Origin: Neoroseomonas terrae
Lineage (GTDB): Bacteria > Pseudomonadota > Alphaproteobacteria > Acetobacterales > Acetobacteraceae
Assembly (NCBI RefSeq): GCF_018129025.1
Contig: NZ_JAAEDI010000018.1
Span: 62,001 to 126,000 of the forward strand
DNA length: 64,000 nt
Direction: 5' to 3'
This document shows positions 16,773 to 23,799 of the stretch, piece after piece. The notes beneath the pieces were generated by a model, which ran no database searches, was not told the origin of the DNA, and was given only the letters and a program-made list of their open reading frames with translations. Every line of letters begins with the position of its first letter. The stretch's first letter is position 1. The translations under genes and the position numbers were made by a program.

Positions 16773-16850
16773 TCACCTGCTCGACGTGTTGTTGATGTCG
16801 TTCGCGATATGGTGGAGGTATTTCTCGAGAATCCAGCGCGCATTGCCCAT
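16773..16850 (-). CDS. Candidate 25-aa small protein upstream of lipoprotein operon
   Basis: A short frame starting MGNARWILEKYLHHIAND and ending in TGA, preceded by a near-perfect ribosome binding site (AGGAGG, five bases before the ATG). The peptide would be one amphipathic helix with no signal sequence. It is on the same strand as, and 97 bases before, the lipoprotein/barrel operon, so it could be a leader peptide or a small cytoplasmic protein. The strong Shine-Dalgarno sequence in an otherwise gene-free gap is the main support; I know of no family. Confidence 0.45.
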   Translation of the reverse strand: MGNARWILEKYLHHIANDINNTSSR

Positions 16851-17015
16851 CGGAGCCTCCTGTCAGGGGGCGGGACAGCGTGCCCTGCTCGCGATGGCGG
16901 TAGGCTAATCGGTTTCATATCGGGTGTGAACAATATGCGCTGCAGCGGTTCACCCCTTGTATGACCGGCCGGCACGGGGCACGAAGCGCGCCCCCTTTCC
17001 GTTCCGGCGCACCGT

Positions 17016-18266
17016 ATGTCCCCCACTCGCCTCTCCCTTCCCAAGGACAAGATCCGCATCCTGCTGCTGGAAGGCATCGCCGACAGCGCGATCGACCGCC
17101 TCGCCGACGCCGGCTACGCGACGGTCCGGCGGGAGGCGAAGGCGCTCGACGGTCCAGCGCTGATCAAGGCCATGAAGGGCGTCCACATCCTCGGCATCCG
17201 GTCGCGCACCCAGGTGACGGCGGAGGTGCTCGAAGCCTCGGATCGCCTCATCGCCGTCGGTTGCTTCTGCATCGGCACCAACCAGGTGGCGCTGAAGGCG
17301 GCCGCCGAACGCGGCATCCCGGTATTCAACGCGCCCTTCTCGAACACGCGGTCGGTCGCGGAGCTGACGCTCGGCGAGATCGTCATGCTGATGCGCGGCA
17401 TCTTCCCGAAGTCGAGCGCCGCGCATCGCGGCGACTGGGACAAGTCGGCCGCGAATTCGTGGGAGGTGCGCGGCAAGACGCTGGGCATCGTCGGCTACGG
17501 CAATATCGGCTCGCAGCTCTCGGTGCTGGCCGAGGCCTTCGGCATGCGCGTGATCTACTGGGACCGCACCGGCAAGCTGCCGCATGGCAATGCGCAGCCC
17601 ATGGCCTCCCTGCACGCGCTGCTCGCCGAGGCCGATGCGGTGACGCTGCATGTGCCCGAGACGCCCGACACCGTGAACATGATCGGCGCCGCCGAGATCG
17701 CCGTCATGAAGAAGGGCGCGGTCCTCGTGAACAATGCGCGCGGGACGGTGGTCGACCTGGACGCGCTGGCCGCCGCGCTGAAGGACGGCCACCTGCTGGG
17801 TGCTGCGATCGACGTCTTCCCGGTCGAGCCGTCGCGCAACGGGGAGGCCTTCGTCTCCCCGCTCCAGGGTCTGCCCAACGTGATCCTGACGCCGCATATC
17901 GGCGGTTCGACCGGCGAGGCGCAGTGGCGCATCGGCGAGGAGGTCAGCCGCAAGCTGATCGAGTTCTCCGACACCGGCGCGACGATGGGCGCGGTGAACT
18001 TCCCGCAGGTCGAACTGCCCGCCCGGCCGACGGGCGCCCGCTGGGTGCATGTGCATCGCGACGCGCCGGGCATCCTGTCCCGCATCAATGACAGCTTCGC
18101 GCGGCGCGGGCTGAACATATCCGGCCAGTACTACCAGACTGCCGGATCGGTCGGTTACGTTGTGGTGGACAGCGAGGAGGCGCGGAAGGATGCCGAGGCG
18201 ATCCTCGAGGAGTTCCGCGCCTTGCCCGGCACGATCCGCGCGCGCCTGATCTACGAGCGACACTGA
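17016..18266 (+). CDS. serA: D-3-phosphoglycerate dehydrogenase
   Basis: Catalyses the first committed step of serine synthesis, oxidising 3-phosphoglycerate to 3-phosphohydroxypyruvate with NAD. The 416-aa length matches the E. coli-type enzyme with a single C-terminal ACT domain. The NAD-binding motif is VGYGNIGSQ, the active-site arginine region is NNARGTVVDLDAL, and the catalytic histidine is in LTPHIGGSTGEAQ. The ACT domain (about residues 345-416, WVHVHRDAPGILSRIND) normally binds serine for feedback inhibition. It stands alone with a gene-free 165-base region upstream; serB and serC are not nearby. Confidence 0.96.
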   Translation: MSPTRLSLPKDKIRILLLEGIADSAIDRLADAGYATVRREAKALDGPALIKAMKGVHILGIRSRTQVTAEVLEASDRLIAVGCFCIGTNQVALKAAAERGIPVFNAPFSNTRSVAELTLGEIVMLMRGIFPKSSAAHRGDWDKSAANSWEVRGKTLGIVGYGNIGSQLSVLAEAFGMRVIYWDRTGKLPHGNAQPMASLHALLAEADAVTLHVPETPDTVNMIGAAEIAVMKKGAVLVNNARGTVVDLDALAAALKDGHLLGAAIDVFPVEPSRNGEAFVSPLQGLPNVILTPHIGGSTGEAQWRIGEEVSRKLIEFSDTGATMGAVNFPQVELPARPTGARWVHVHRDAPGILSRINDSFARRGLNISGQYYQTAGSVGYVVVDSEEARKDAEAILEEFRALPGTIRARLIYERH

Positions 18267-18391
18267 CGCCGGCGGCTCGGCTCCCGCCCGCGGTGGCGCT
18301 TCAATCCGCGCGGCCGGCTCGCAAGGCAACCCCTCGCGCGATCGCCGCGTTCCTCTGCACGGATGTGTTTGTCTTGCGGAGGAAAGCGAAG

Positions 18392-18472
18392 ATGCGTTCG
18401 ATCGTCCTGTGGCTGCTTGGCGTGCCGGTCGTGGTCATCATCCTGCTGAACGTGTTCGGCCTGCTGGGCTGA
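18392..18472 (+). CDS. 26-aa hydrophobic membrane peptide
   Basis: A very short gene with a strong ribosome binding site (GGAGGAAAGCGAAG before the ATG) and a single hydrophobic segment: MRSIVLWLLGVPVVVIILL, then NVFGLLG. Similar tiny proteins with the W-L-L-G-V-P-x-x-V-I-I-L-L core are familiar from other proteobacteria, though I cannot cite a characterised one. It lies 125 bases after serA and is closed by a good terminator seven bases after its stop, which supports a real, separately ended transcription unit. The role is unknown. Confidence 0.65.
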   Translation: MRSIVLWLLGVPVVVIILLNVFGLLG

Positions 18473-18478
18473 GCCGGA

Positions 18479-18509
18479 ACGGAGGGGTGGAAGCCCCTCC
18501 GTCTTTCGT
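18479..18509 (+). terminator. Intrinsic terminator after the 26-aa gene
   Basis: A perfect nine-base stem ACGGAGGGG/CCCCTCCGT (18479-18487 with 18494-18502), a six-base loop, and then CTTTCGTT. It sits between the small gene and the convergent binding-protein gene and could also act weakly on the opposite strand. Confidence 0.8.
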
Positions 18510-19532
18510 TCAGCGGATCGGCATCGCGTACATCAGCCCGCCCCGGGTCCACAGGTCGTTGACCCCGCGCGGCAGACCGATCGGCGAACCGGCGCCGAGG
18601 TTGCGGTCGAATATCTCCCCATAGTTCCCGACAGCCTTGATCGCGTTGTAGGCCCAGCGGCGATCGAGCCCCATCAGCGGCCCATGATCGCCGGCTTGGC
18701 CGAGCAGCCGGCGGATGGCCGGGTTCTGGCTGTTCAGCATCTCATCGACATTCGCGCGGGTGACGCCAAGTTCCTCCGCCTCGATCAGCGCGAAGATGGT
18801 CCAGCGCACGATGTCGAACCACTGATCGTCGCCGTGGCGCACGGCAACCGCCAGCGGCTCCTTTGAGATGATGTCGGCGAGGATGACGTGCTCGTTCGGG
18901 TCGCGCAGCGCCGTGCGGATGCCGGCGAGCTGCGAGGCATCGGTGGTGAAGGCATCGCAGCGACCGGAATTGTAGGCGTTGCGCGTCTCCTCATTCTGGT
19001 CGAACACCAGTGGCTGCACCTGGATGTTGTTGGCGCGCGCCCAGTCGGCGAGGTTCAGCTCATTGGTCGTGCCGGAGGTGACGCAGATCGTCGCACCGGC
19101 CAGGTGGCGCGCGCGCTGCACGTTGGCCGAGCGCCGCACCATGAAGCCCTGCCCGTCATAGAAGTTCACGGCGGTGAAGTTCAGCCCGTTGGCGGTGTCT
19201 CGCACCTGGGACCAGGTGGTGGTGCGCGGCAGCACATCGACCTGGCCCGATTGCAGCGCGGGCAGCCGCGCCTGGGACGACAGCACGATCCAGCGCGCCT
19301 TCGCCGCATCGCCCAGCACCGCCGCGGCGATGGCGCGGCAAGTGTCGGCATCAAGCCCGCGGTTCACGCCCTGGCTATCCAGCACATTGAAGCCCGGCGC
19401 GCCCGGGTGGGACCCGCAGATCAGCGCATCGCGGGCACGGACGGTCGACAGGGTCGGCCCCGGCGACGCGGTCTGCGCAAGGGCGGGACCTGTCGCCATC
19501 ACGGCGAGCAGGGTCAGGACGGTACGTTTCAT
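18510..19532 (-). CDS. Family-3 (amino-acid type) substrate-binding protein
   Basis: A 340-aa periplasmic binding protein of the amino-acid ABC type (AapJ-like). The signal peptide is MKRTVLTLLAVMATGPALAQ. Family blocks are RARDALICGSHPGAPGF, GLDADTCRAIAAAVLGD, VLPRTTTWSQVRD, NFYDGQGFMVRR, and near the C-terminus KAVGNYGEIFDRNLG. It is a close tandem paralogue of the binding-protein module encoded just upstream (19621-20655), sharing almost every block. No ABC permease or ATPase gene is nearby. It lies 88 bases downstream of the TRAP permease reading frame on the same strand, so it probably belongs to that operon. The ligand is unknown. Confidence 0.9.
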   Translation of the reverse strand: MKRTVLTLLAVMATGPALAQTASPGPTLSTVRARDALICGSHPGAPGFNVLDSQGVNRGLDADTCRAIAAAVLGDAAKARWIVLSSQARLPALQSGQVDVLPRTTTWSQVRDTANGLNFTAVNFYDGQGFMVRRSANVQRARHLAGATICVTSGTTNELNLADWARANNIQVQPLVFDQNEETRNAYNSGRCDAFTTDASQLAGIRTALRDPNEHVILADIISKEPLAVAVRHGDDQWFDIVRWTIFALIEAEELGVTRANVDEMLNSQNPAIRRLLGQAGDHGPLMGLDRRWAYNAIKAVGNYGEIFDRNLGAGSPIGLPRGVNDLWTRGGLMYAMPIR

Positions 19533-19620
19533 GGCGTTTTTCTCTCCCAGAAAGGTCAGTCTTTCACGGGCCCGCCAAGGCGGTCCCATGGTCCGGGGTC
19601 TGAACCACCCCGGGATATCG

Positions 19621-20655
19621 TCAGCGGATCGGTGGGCTCCAGAGCACGCCGCCGGCATTCCACAGCGCATTCGGCCCGCGCGGCAGCCCGACCGGACTGT
19701 TGGCACCGAGATGGCGGTCATACACCTCGCCGTAGTTCCCCACCGCCCGGATCGCGTTGAGCAGCCAGGCACGGTCGAGCCCGACGGCCGGCCCGAGGTC
19801 GCCCGTGCGTCCCAGCAGGCGCTGCACGGCGGGCCGGTCGCTGGTGGCGGCGAGTTGCGCCGCGTTCTCCCGCGTCACGCCGAGTTCCTCTGCCTCCATC
19901 AGCCCGAAGACGACGAAGCGGACGATGTCGAACCACTGGTCGTCGCCCTGCCGAACGGCGACGGCGTAGGGTTCCTTGCTGATGCGGTCGGCCAGCACGC
20001 GATGCGCGGACGGATCGGGGAAGGCGGCACGCAGCGCGGCGATCTGGCTGGAATCCGCCGTATAGGCATCGCACCGCCCGCTTTCGTAAGCGATGCGCGC
20101 CTCGTTCTTGTCGGCGAAGACGACGGGCTGGAAGCGGATGTTGTTCGCGCGCGCCCAGTCCTGCAGGTTCAGCTCATGCGTGCTGGCGGAGACAATGCAG
20201 ATCGCCGCGCCATCGAGCTGGCGGGCGTGTTCGACGCCACTCGCGACCTTCACCAGGAAGCCCTGCCCGTCCATGAAGTAGGGCGCGGTGAAGTTCAGCC
20301 CATTCACCGCATCGCGCAGGAAGGTCCAGGTCGTGGTGCGCGCCAGGGCGTCGATCTGCCCACCCGACAGCGCGGCGAAGCGCGTCTGCCCGGTCAGCGG
20401 ATGCCAGGCGACCTTGCTCGGGTCGCCCAGCACTGCTGCCGCGATGGCGCGGCAGAGATCGGCATCGAGGCCCTGCCACACGCCCTGGCTGTCGGGCTGG
20501 CTCCAGGCCGGGTCTCCGGTGGAAACGCCGCAGTTCAGCACCCCGCGCGCGCGCACGGCCGATAATGTCGGCCCCGCCTGCTGCGGCGCGACGGTCTGCG
20601 CAAGGACGGGGGAAGCGAGGACAAGGCCCAGCAGCAGGGCGGTGGTGCGGATCAT
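19621..20655 (-). CDS. Possible separate translation of the family-3 binding protein (internal start)
   Basis: This is the 3' part of the 974-codon frame, read from the internal ATG at 20655. It would give 344 aa with a standard signal peptide (cleavage in PVLA-QT) and the same blocks as its downstream paralogue: GLDADLCRAIAAAVLGD, ALARTTTWTFLRDAVN, YFMDGQGFLVKVASG, RAVGNYGEVYDRHLG. The Shine-Dalgarno-like GGAAGGA is well placed. In another frame the ATG overlaps a TGA (ATGA), as if the genes were once coupled and a stop was lost or the frame shifted near the permease end. Either the two proteins are made separately, or a tethered permease/binding protein is made. Confidence 0.5.
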   Translation of the reverse strand: MIRTTALLLGLVLASPVLAQTVAPQQAGPTLSAVRARGVLNCGVSTGDPAWSQPDSQGVWQGLDADLCRAIAAAVLGDPSKVAWHPLTGQTRFAALSGGQIDALARTTTWTFLRDAVNGLNFTAPYFMDGQGFLVKVASGVEHARQLDGAAICIVSASTHELNLQDWARANNIRFQPVVFADKNEARIAYESGRCDAYTADSSQIAALRAAFPDPSAHRVLADRISKEPYAVAVRQGDDQWFDIVRFVVFGLMEAEELGVTRENAAQLAATSDRPAVQRLLGRTGDLGPAVGLDRAWLLNAIRAVGNYGEVYDRHLGANSPVGLPRGPNALWNAGGVLWSPPIR

Positions 20656-22545
20656 CGTATCCTTCCGGCTGGCCAGGAGTTGCAGCAGCGCGATCGCGCC
20701 GAGCACCGCGACCGCAATCCCCAGACGCACCGGCCCGGTCGCGACATGGCCGAAGGCGGCGAACAGCCCACCCAGGCCGAGTATCACGCGCAGCACCACG
20801 CCCATCGGCCGCAGCAGGTATCCGGCATAGGCCGCGGTGATCATCGTCAGCGCAAAGACCTGGATCGCGGTCGCGCTCAGGATGTCGAGCAGGCTGCCGC
20901 GCAGCATGATCCCCGGGTCGTAGATGAAGGCGAAGCCCACGGTGAAGCCGGCAATGCCGAAGCGCGATGCGTGGATGGACGCGATGGTCGGGCTCGCTTT
21001 GGCGATGGCTGCCGCGGCGAAGGCGGCAGCGGCGACAGGCGGCGTCGCATCGGCGATGACCGCGAAGTAGAAGATGAACATATGCGCCTGGAGCATATCG
21101 ACGCCGAGCGGCCGGCCGAGTTCCAGCAGCTGCGGCACGCCGATTGCCGCCGCGATGATGTAGGACGGCGTCGTCGGGATGCCGAGCCCGAGCACCAGCA
21201 CGGTGATGCACAGCAGCACCAGCAGCAGGCCCAGGTTGCCGCCCGACATCTCCTTGATGATGCCGCCGAAGGCGACGACCATGCCGGTCGCCGTCAGCAC
21301 CGAGACGATGACGCCGGAAGCCGCGATGGCGACGGCGAGCGGCGCCATGGTCAGGCCGGCATTGACCAGGCTCTCGACGATGGCGCGCCAGCCCATCCGT
21401 GTCCGCGCCCGGAGCATCGACACGGCGATCATGGCGAGCGTCGAGCAGAAGGCGGCGAAGTTGCCGCTCCAGCGTTCCATCATCAGGTAGACGAGGACGC
21501 CGATCGGGATGATCAGGTGCACGTCCTGCAGCACCTCGCGCCAGGCCGGCACATCCTTCAGCGCCATCGGCTTGATGCCGATCTTCTTCGCCTCGAAATG
21601 CACGGCGGCGAGGATGGCGAAGTAGTAGAGCACCGCCCCCAGCGCGGCGGCGACGATGATGTCGCCATAGGGGATGTTCGTGATCTCGGCCATCACGAAG
21701 GCGGCAGCGCCCATCACCGGCGGCATCAGCGCGCCACCGACCGAAGACGCGCTCTCGATCCCCGCCGCGACGGCCGGCTTGTAGCCGATGCGCATCATCA
21801 CGGGGATGGTCATCGCCCCGGTGGTGATGACGTTGGCGACGGAGGACCCGCTCATCGTACCGAACAGGCCCGAGGAGACGACGGCGACCTTCGCCGGCCC
21901 GCCCGTATAGCGGCCCGCGACGGCACCGCCGAAATTCGCAAACAGCCGTCCCGTGCCGCTGCCCTGCATGAAGGCGCCGAACAGGATGAACACCGCGATG
22001 GTGGTCGCGACGATGCCGGTCAGCGGCCCGTAGACGCCGCCCGCCGTCGGCACCAGCCAGGCGGCCTCCATGATCTCGGCGGGCGTGAAGACGCGCGTGT
22101 TCAGCACGCCCGGCAGCAGATGGCCGAACTGCATGTAGGCCAGGCAGCCGACCGTCATCCAGGCGAGGCCCGGCTCCACCGCGCGGCGGATCGCCTCCAG
22201 CATCGTCACCATGCAGACGATCGCGAGCGTCATCATCAGCGGCGTGAAGGGATCGACATACTCCATGCGGTCGTTGATCGCGCCCGCATTGACGAAGGCC
22301 CAGAGATGCGGCGCCGCGGACGCCGCCGCCCAGATCCAGTCGATCACGCTCGGCCTGTTGGCGGGCGAGCGCCCGGGAAAGGCCGGGTAAAGCAGGAATA
22401 GCGGCGGCGTGAAGACCAGCAGGTGCAGGCTGCGGATGGTGATCGGCTCGGGAAAGCCGAAGCCACCCCAATACAGATGCACGGCGGCCCAGAAGGCGAG
22501 CCAGCCGAAAATCGTGTGCTTCAACCAGGAAGGAAGGTCGCGCAC
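19621..22545 (-). CDS. TRAP permease (DctQM-type, TAXI) continuous with a family-3 binding protein
   Basis: A single 974-codon open frame. Residues 1-630 are a fused TRAP transporter permease: an N-terminal small-subunit-like four-helix part, then the large-subunit core with ANFGGAVAGRYTGGPAKVAVVSSG, shown here by GGPAKVAVVSSGLFGTMSGS, and LGLGIPTTPSYIIAA. Residues 631-974 are a complete amino-acid-type binding protein with its own signal peptide (MIRTTALLLGLVLASPVLAQ). No stop separates them: the join reads LLQLLASRKDT-MIRTT. A GGAAGGA site six bases before the internal ATG (20655) suggests separate translation is also possible. The GTG start at 22545 has GAGGAGAG upstream. The TAXI receptor gene lies 36 bases upstream, so the operon is receptor, permease, binding protein. 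Topology fits: basic residues before the signal place the join in the cytoplasm. Confidence 0.85.
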   Translation of the reverse strand: MRDLPSWLKHTIFGWLAFWAAVHLYWGGFGFPEPITIRSLHLLVFTPPLFLLYPAFPGRSPANRPSVIDWIWAAASAAPHLWAFVNAGAINDRMEYVDPFTPLMMTLAIVCMVTMLEAIRRAVEPGLAWMTVGCLAYMQFGHLLPGVLNTRVFTPAEIMEAAWLVPTAGGVYGPLTGIVATTIAVFILFGAFMQGSGTGRLFANFGGAVAGRYTGGPAKVAVVSSGLFGTMSGSSVANVITTGAMTIPVMMRIGYKPAVAAGIESASSVGGALMPPVMGAAAFVMAEITNIPYGDIIVAAALGAVLYYFAILAAVHFEAKKIGIKPMALKDVPAWREVLQDVHLIIPIGVLVYLMMERWSGNFAAFCSTLAMIAVSMLRARTRMGWRAIVESLVNAGLTMAPLAVAIAASGVIVSVLTATGMVVAFGGIIKEMSGGNLGLLLVLLCITVLVLGLGIPTTPSYIIAAAIGVPQLLELGRPLGVDMLQAHMFIFYFAVIADATPPVAAAAFAAAAIAKASPTIASIHASRFGIAGFTVGFAFIYDPGIMLRGSLLDILSATAIQVFALTMITAAYAGYLLRPMGVVLRVILGLGGLFAAFGHVATGPVRLGIAVAVLGAIALLQLLASRKDTMIRTTALLLGLVLASPVLAQTVAPQQAGPTLSAVRARGVLNCGVSTGDPAWSQPDSQGVWQGLDADLCRAIAAAVLGDPSKVAWHPLTGQTRFAALSGGQIDALARTTTWTFLRDAVNGLNFTAPYFMDGQGFLVKVASGVEHARQLDGAAICIVSASTHELNLQDWARANNIRFQPVVFADKNEARIAYESGRCDAYTADSSQIAALRAAFPDPSAHRVLADRISKEPYAVAVRQGDDQWFDIVRFVVFGLMEAEELGVTRENAAQLAATSDRPAVQRLLGRTGDLGPAVGLDRAWLLNAIRAVGNYGEVYDRHLGANSPVGLPRGPNALWNAGGVLWSPPIR

Positions 22546-22581
22546 CGCGCTCTCCTCAGTTGTGGTCGCGGTGCGCTGGTC

Positions 22582-23577
22582 TCAGGCGGCCGGCGGGTTG
22601 AATCCGGCCGCGCGGAAGGCGGCCGCGGCGCCGGGGTGGAACGGCACGCCGCGATAATCCACCGCCTTCGCCGGCGTCCATCCCGCCATGGACGGATGGA
22701 TGGTCGCGAGGCGCTGGCCCTGGTTCTTGATCAGCGTGGCGGTGATCTTCTGCACGATCTCGGCCGGCACCGATTCGTTCACGACGATGATGCTGTCCAT
22801 CAGCGTCACCGGGATGGTGCCCTCGAGCAGCGCCGGATAGTCGGCCTTCTCGAGCGTGCCCTGCGCATAAGCGTATTGCTGGATCATGTGCTGGCGCACA
22901 TCGTCCGGGAAGGCAGTGAGGCGGCCGCTGCGGCGGCCCTGCGCGATCTCGGTCATCAGCGAGGCGGGCTTCGCGAGGCAGACATACAGGTAGTCCACCT
23001 GCCCGTCATTGTAGGCGGCGCCGATGTCAGAATAGGAGCCGTTGAGGTAGCGCCCGCCTTCCGAGCGGATCTTGTCCGGGCTGGTGCCGAGGAAGCGCAG
23101 GATGCGCTGCAGCGACATCTCGTCGGTCGAGGAACGCTGCGGCGTGCCGATCTTGAGCCCGCGCTGCGTCAGGATCGAGCGCATATCGTCCGGCCCCGCG
23201 CCGGTGTGGCGCAGGAACAGATGCTCGGTCGGCGAGTAGCCGGTGCCGAGGCAGCGGATCTTGTCGTGCTTCGCGGAATACGGTTCGACGCCCTGCACGG
23301 CGGATGCCGAGAAGGCATCGATGCCCCAGCCCATCTGCGACTGGCCGTTGTTGATGCGCGTCGGGTTCGCGAGGCCACCGCCGGGCACCACGCGGATCTG
23401 GATATCCGGGTTCTCCTCGCGGATCAGGGAGGAGAGGCCAGCAGCCATCGTGTACCAGCCGCCGCCGACCGAACCGGCCACCCATTCGAGCGTGGTCTGC
23501 GCCGAGGCGGTGCGGATGAAGGGCAGCGCGAGCGCGCCGCCGAGTGCCAGCCGGCGTGAGGTGGTGAAAGCCATCAT
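22582..23577 (-). CDS. TAXI family TRAP solute receptor
   Basis: The periplasmic receptor (331 aa) for the adjacent TRAP permease. The signal peptide has RR (TTSRRLALGGALALP, cleavage after ASA). Family blocks are LEWVAGSVGGGWYTMAAGLS, VVPGGGLANPTRINNGQ, GTPQRSSTDEMSLQRIL and the late VDYRGVPFHPGAAAAFR, which match the TAXI type (TRAP-associated extracytoplasmic immunogenic protein). TAXI receptors are thought to bind glutamate or related organic acids in characterised cases. The start is one of two adjacent ATGs (23577 or 23574). It is the first gene of the operon with the permease 36 bases downstream. Confidence 0.93.
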   Translation of the reverse strand: MMAFTTSRRLALGGALALPFIRTASAQTTLEWVAGSVGGGWYTMAAGLSSLIREENPDIQIRVVPGGGLANPTRINNGQSQMGWGIDAFSASAVQGVEPYSAKHDKIRCLGTGYSPTEHLFLRHTGAGPDDMRSILTQRGLKIGTPQRSSTDEMSLQRILRFLGTSPDKIRSEGGRYLNGSYSDIGAAYNDGQVDYLYVCLAKPASLMTEIAQGRRSGRLTAFPDDVRQHMIQQYAYAQGTLEKADYPALLEGTIPVTLMDSIIVVNESVPAEIVQKITATLIKNQGQRLATIHPSMAGWTPAKAVDYRGVPFHPGAAAAFRAAGFNPPAA

Positions 23578-23799
23578 CCTGTCTCCCTGCGCCCCGCATC
23601 CGGGGTCGTTCCCTGTCGGCGCCCGCGGCTCGTCCATCAGCGGCACCGCGGCACGCCATCGGTGCCTTCGGAACGGTGACACGTGGCCCCGGCGGCGCGC
23701 AAGCGGCCGTGCCGGCTCGGAATCACCGTTGCTGCGCGTGATGCTTGCAGCCGGCGCACGGCCTGCCGAAACTGCGGGCTTCCGGAGCAGGAGACCGTC

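Noticed and set aside
20174-22471. A 765-codon frame on the same strand as the TRAP permease, in another register
   Set aside because: It is an out-of-frame reading of the permease gene, with the Arg-rich composition of a shifted frame. The true frame shows clear TRAP motifs.
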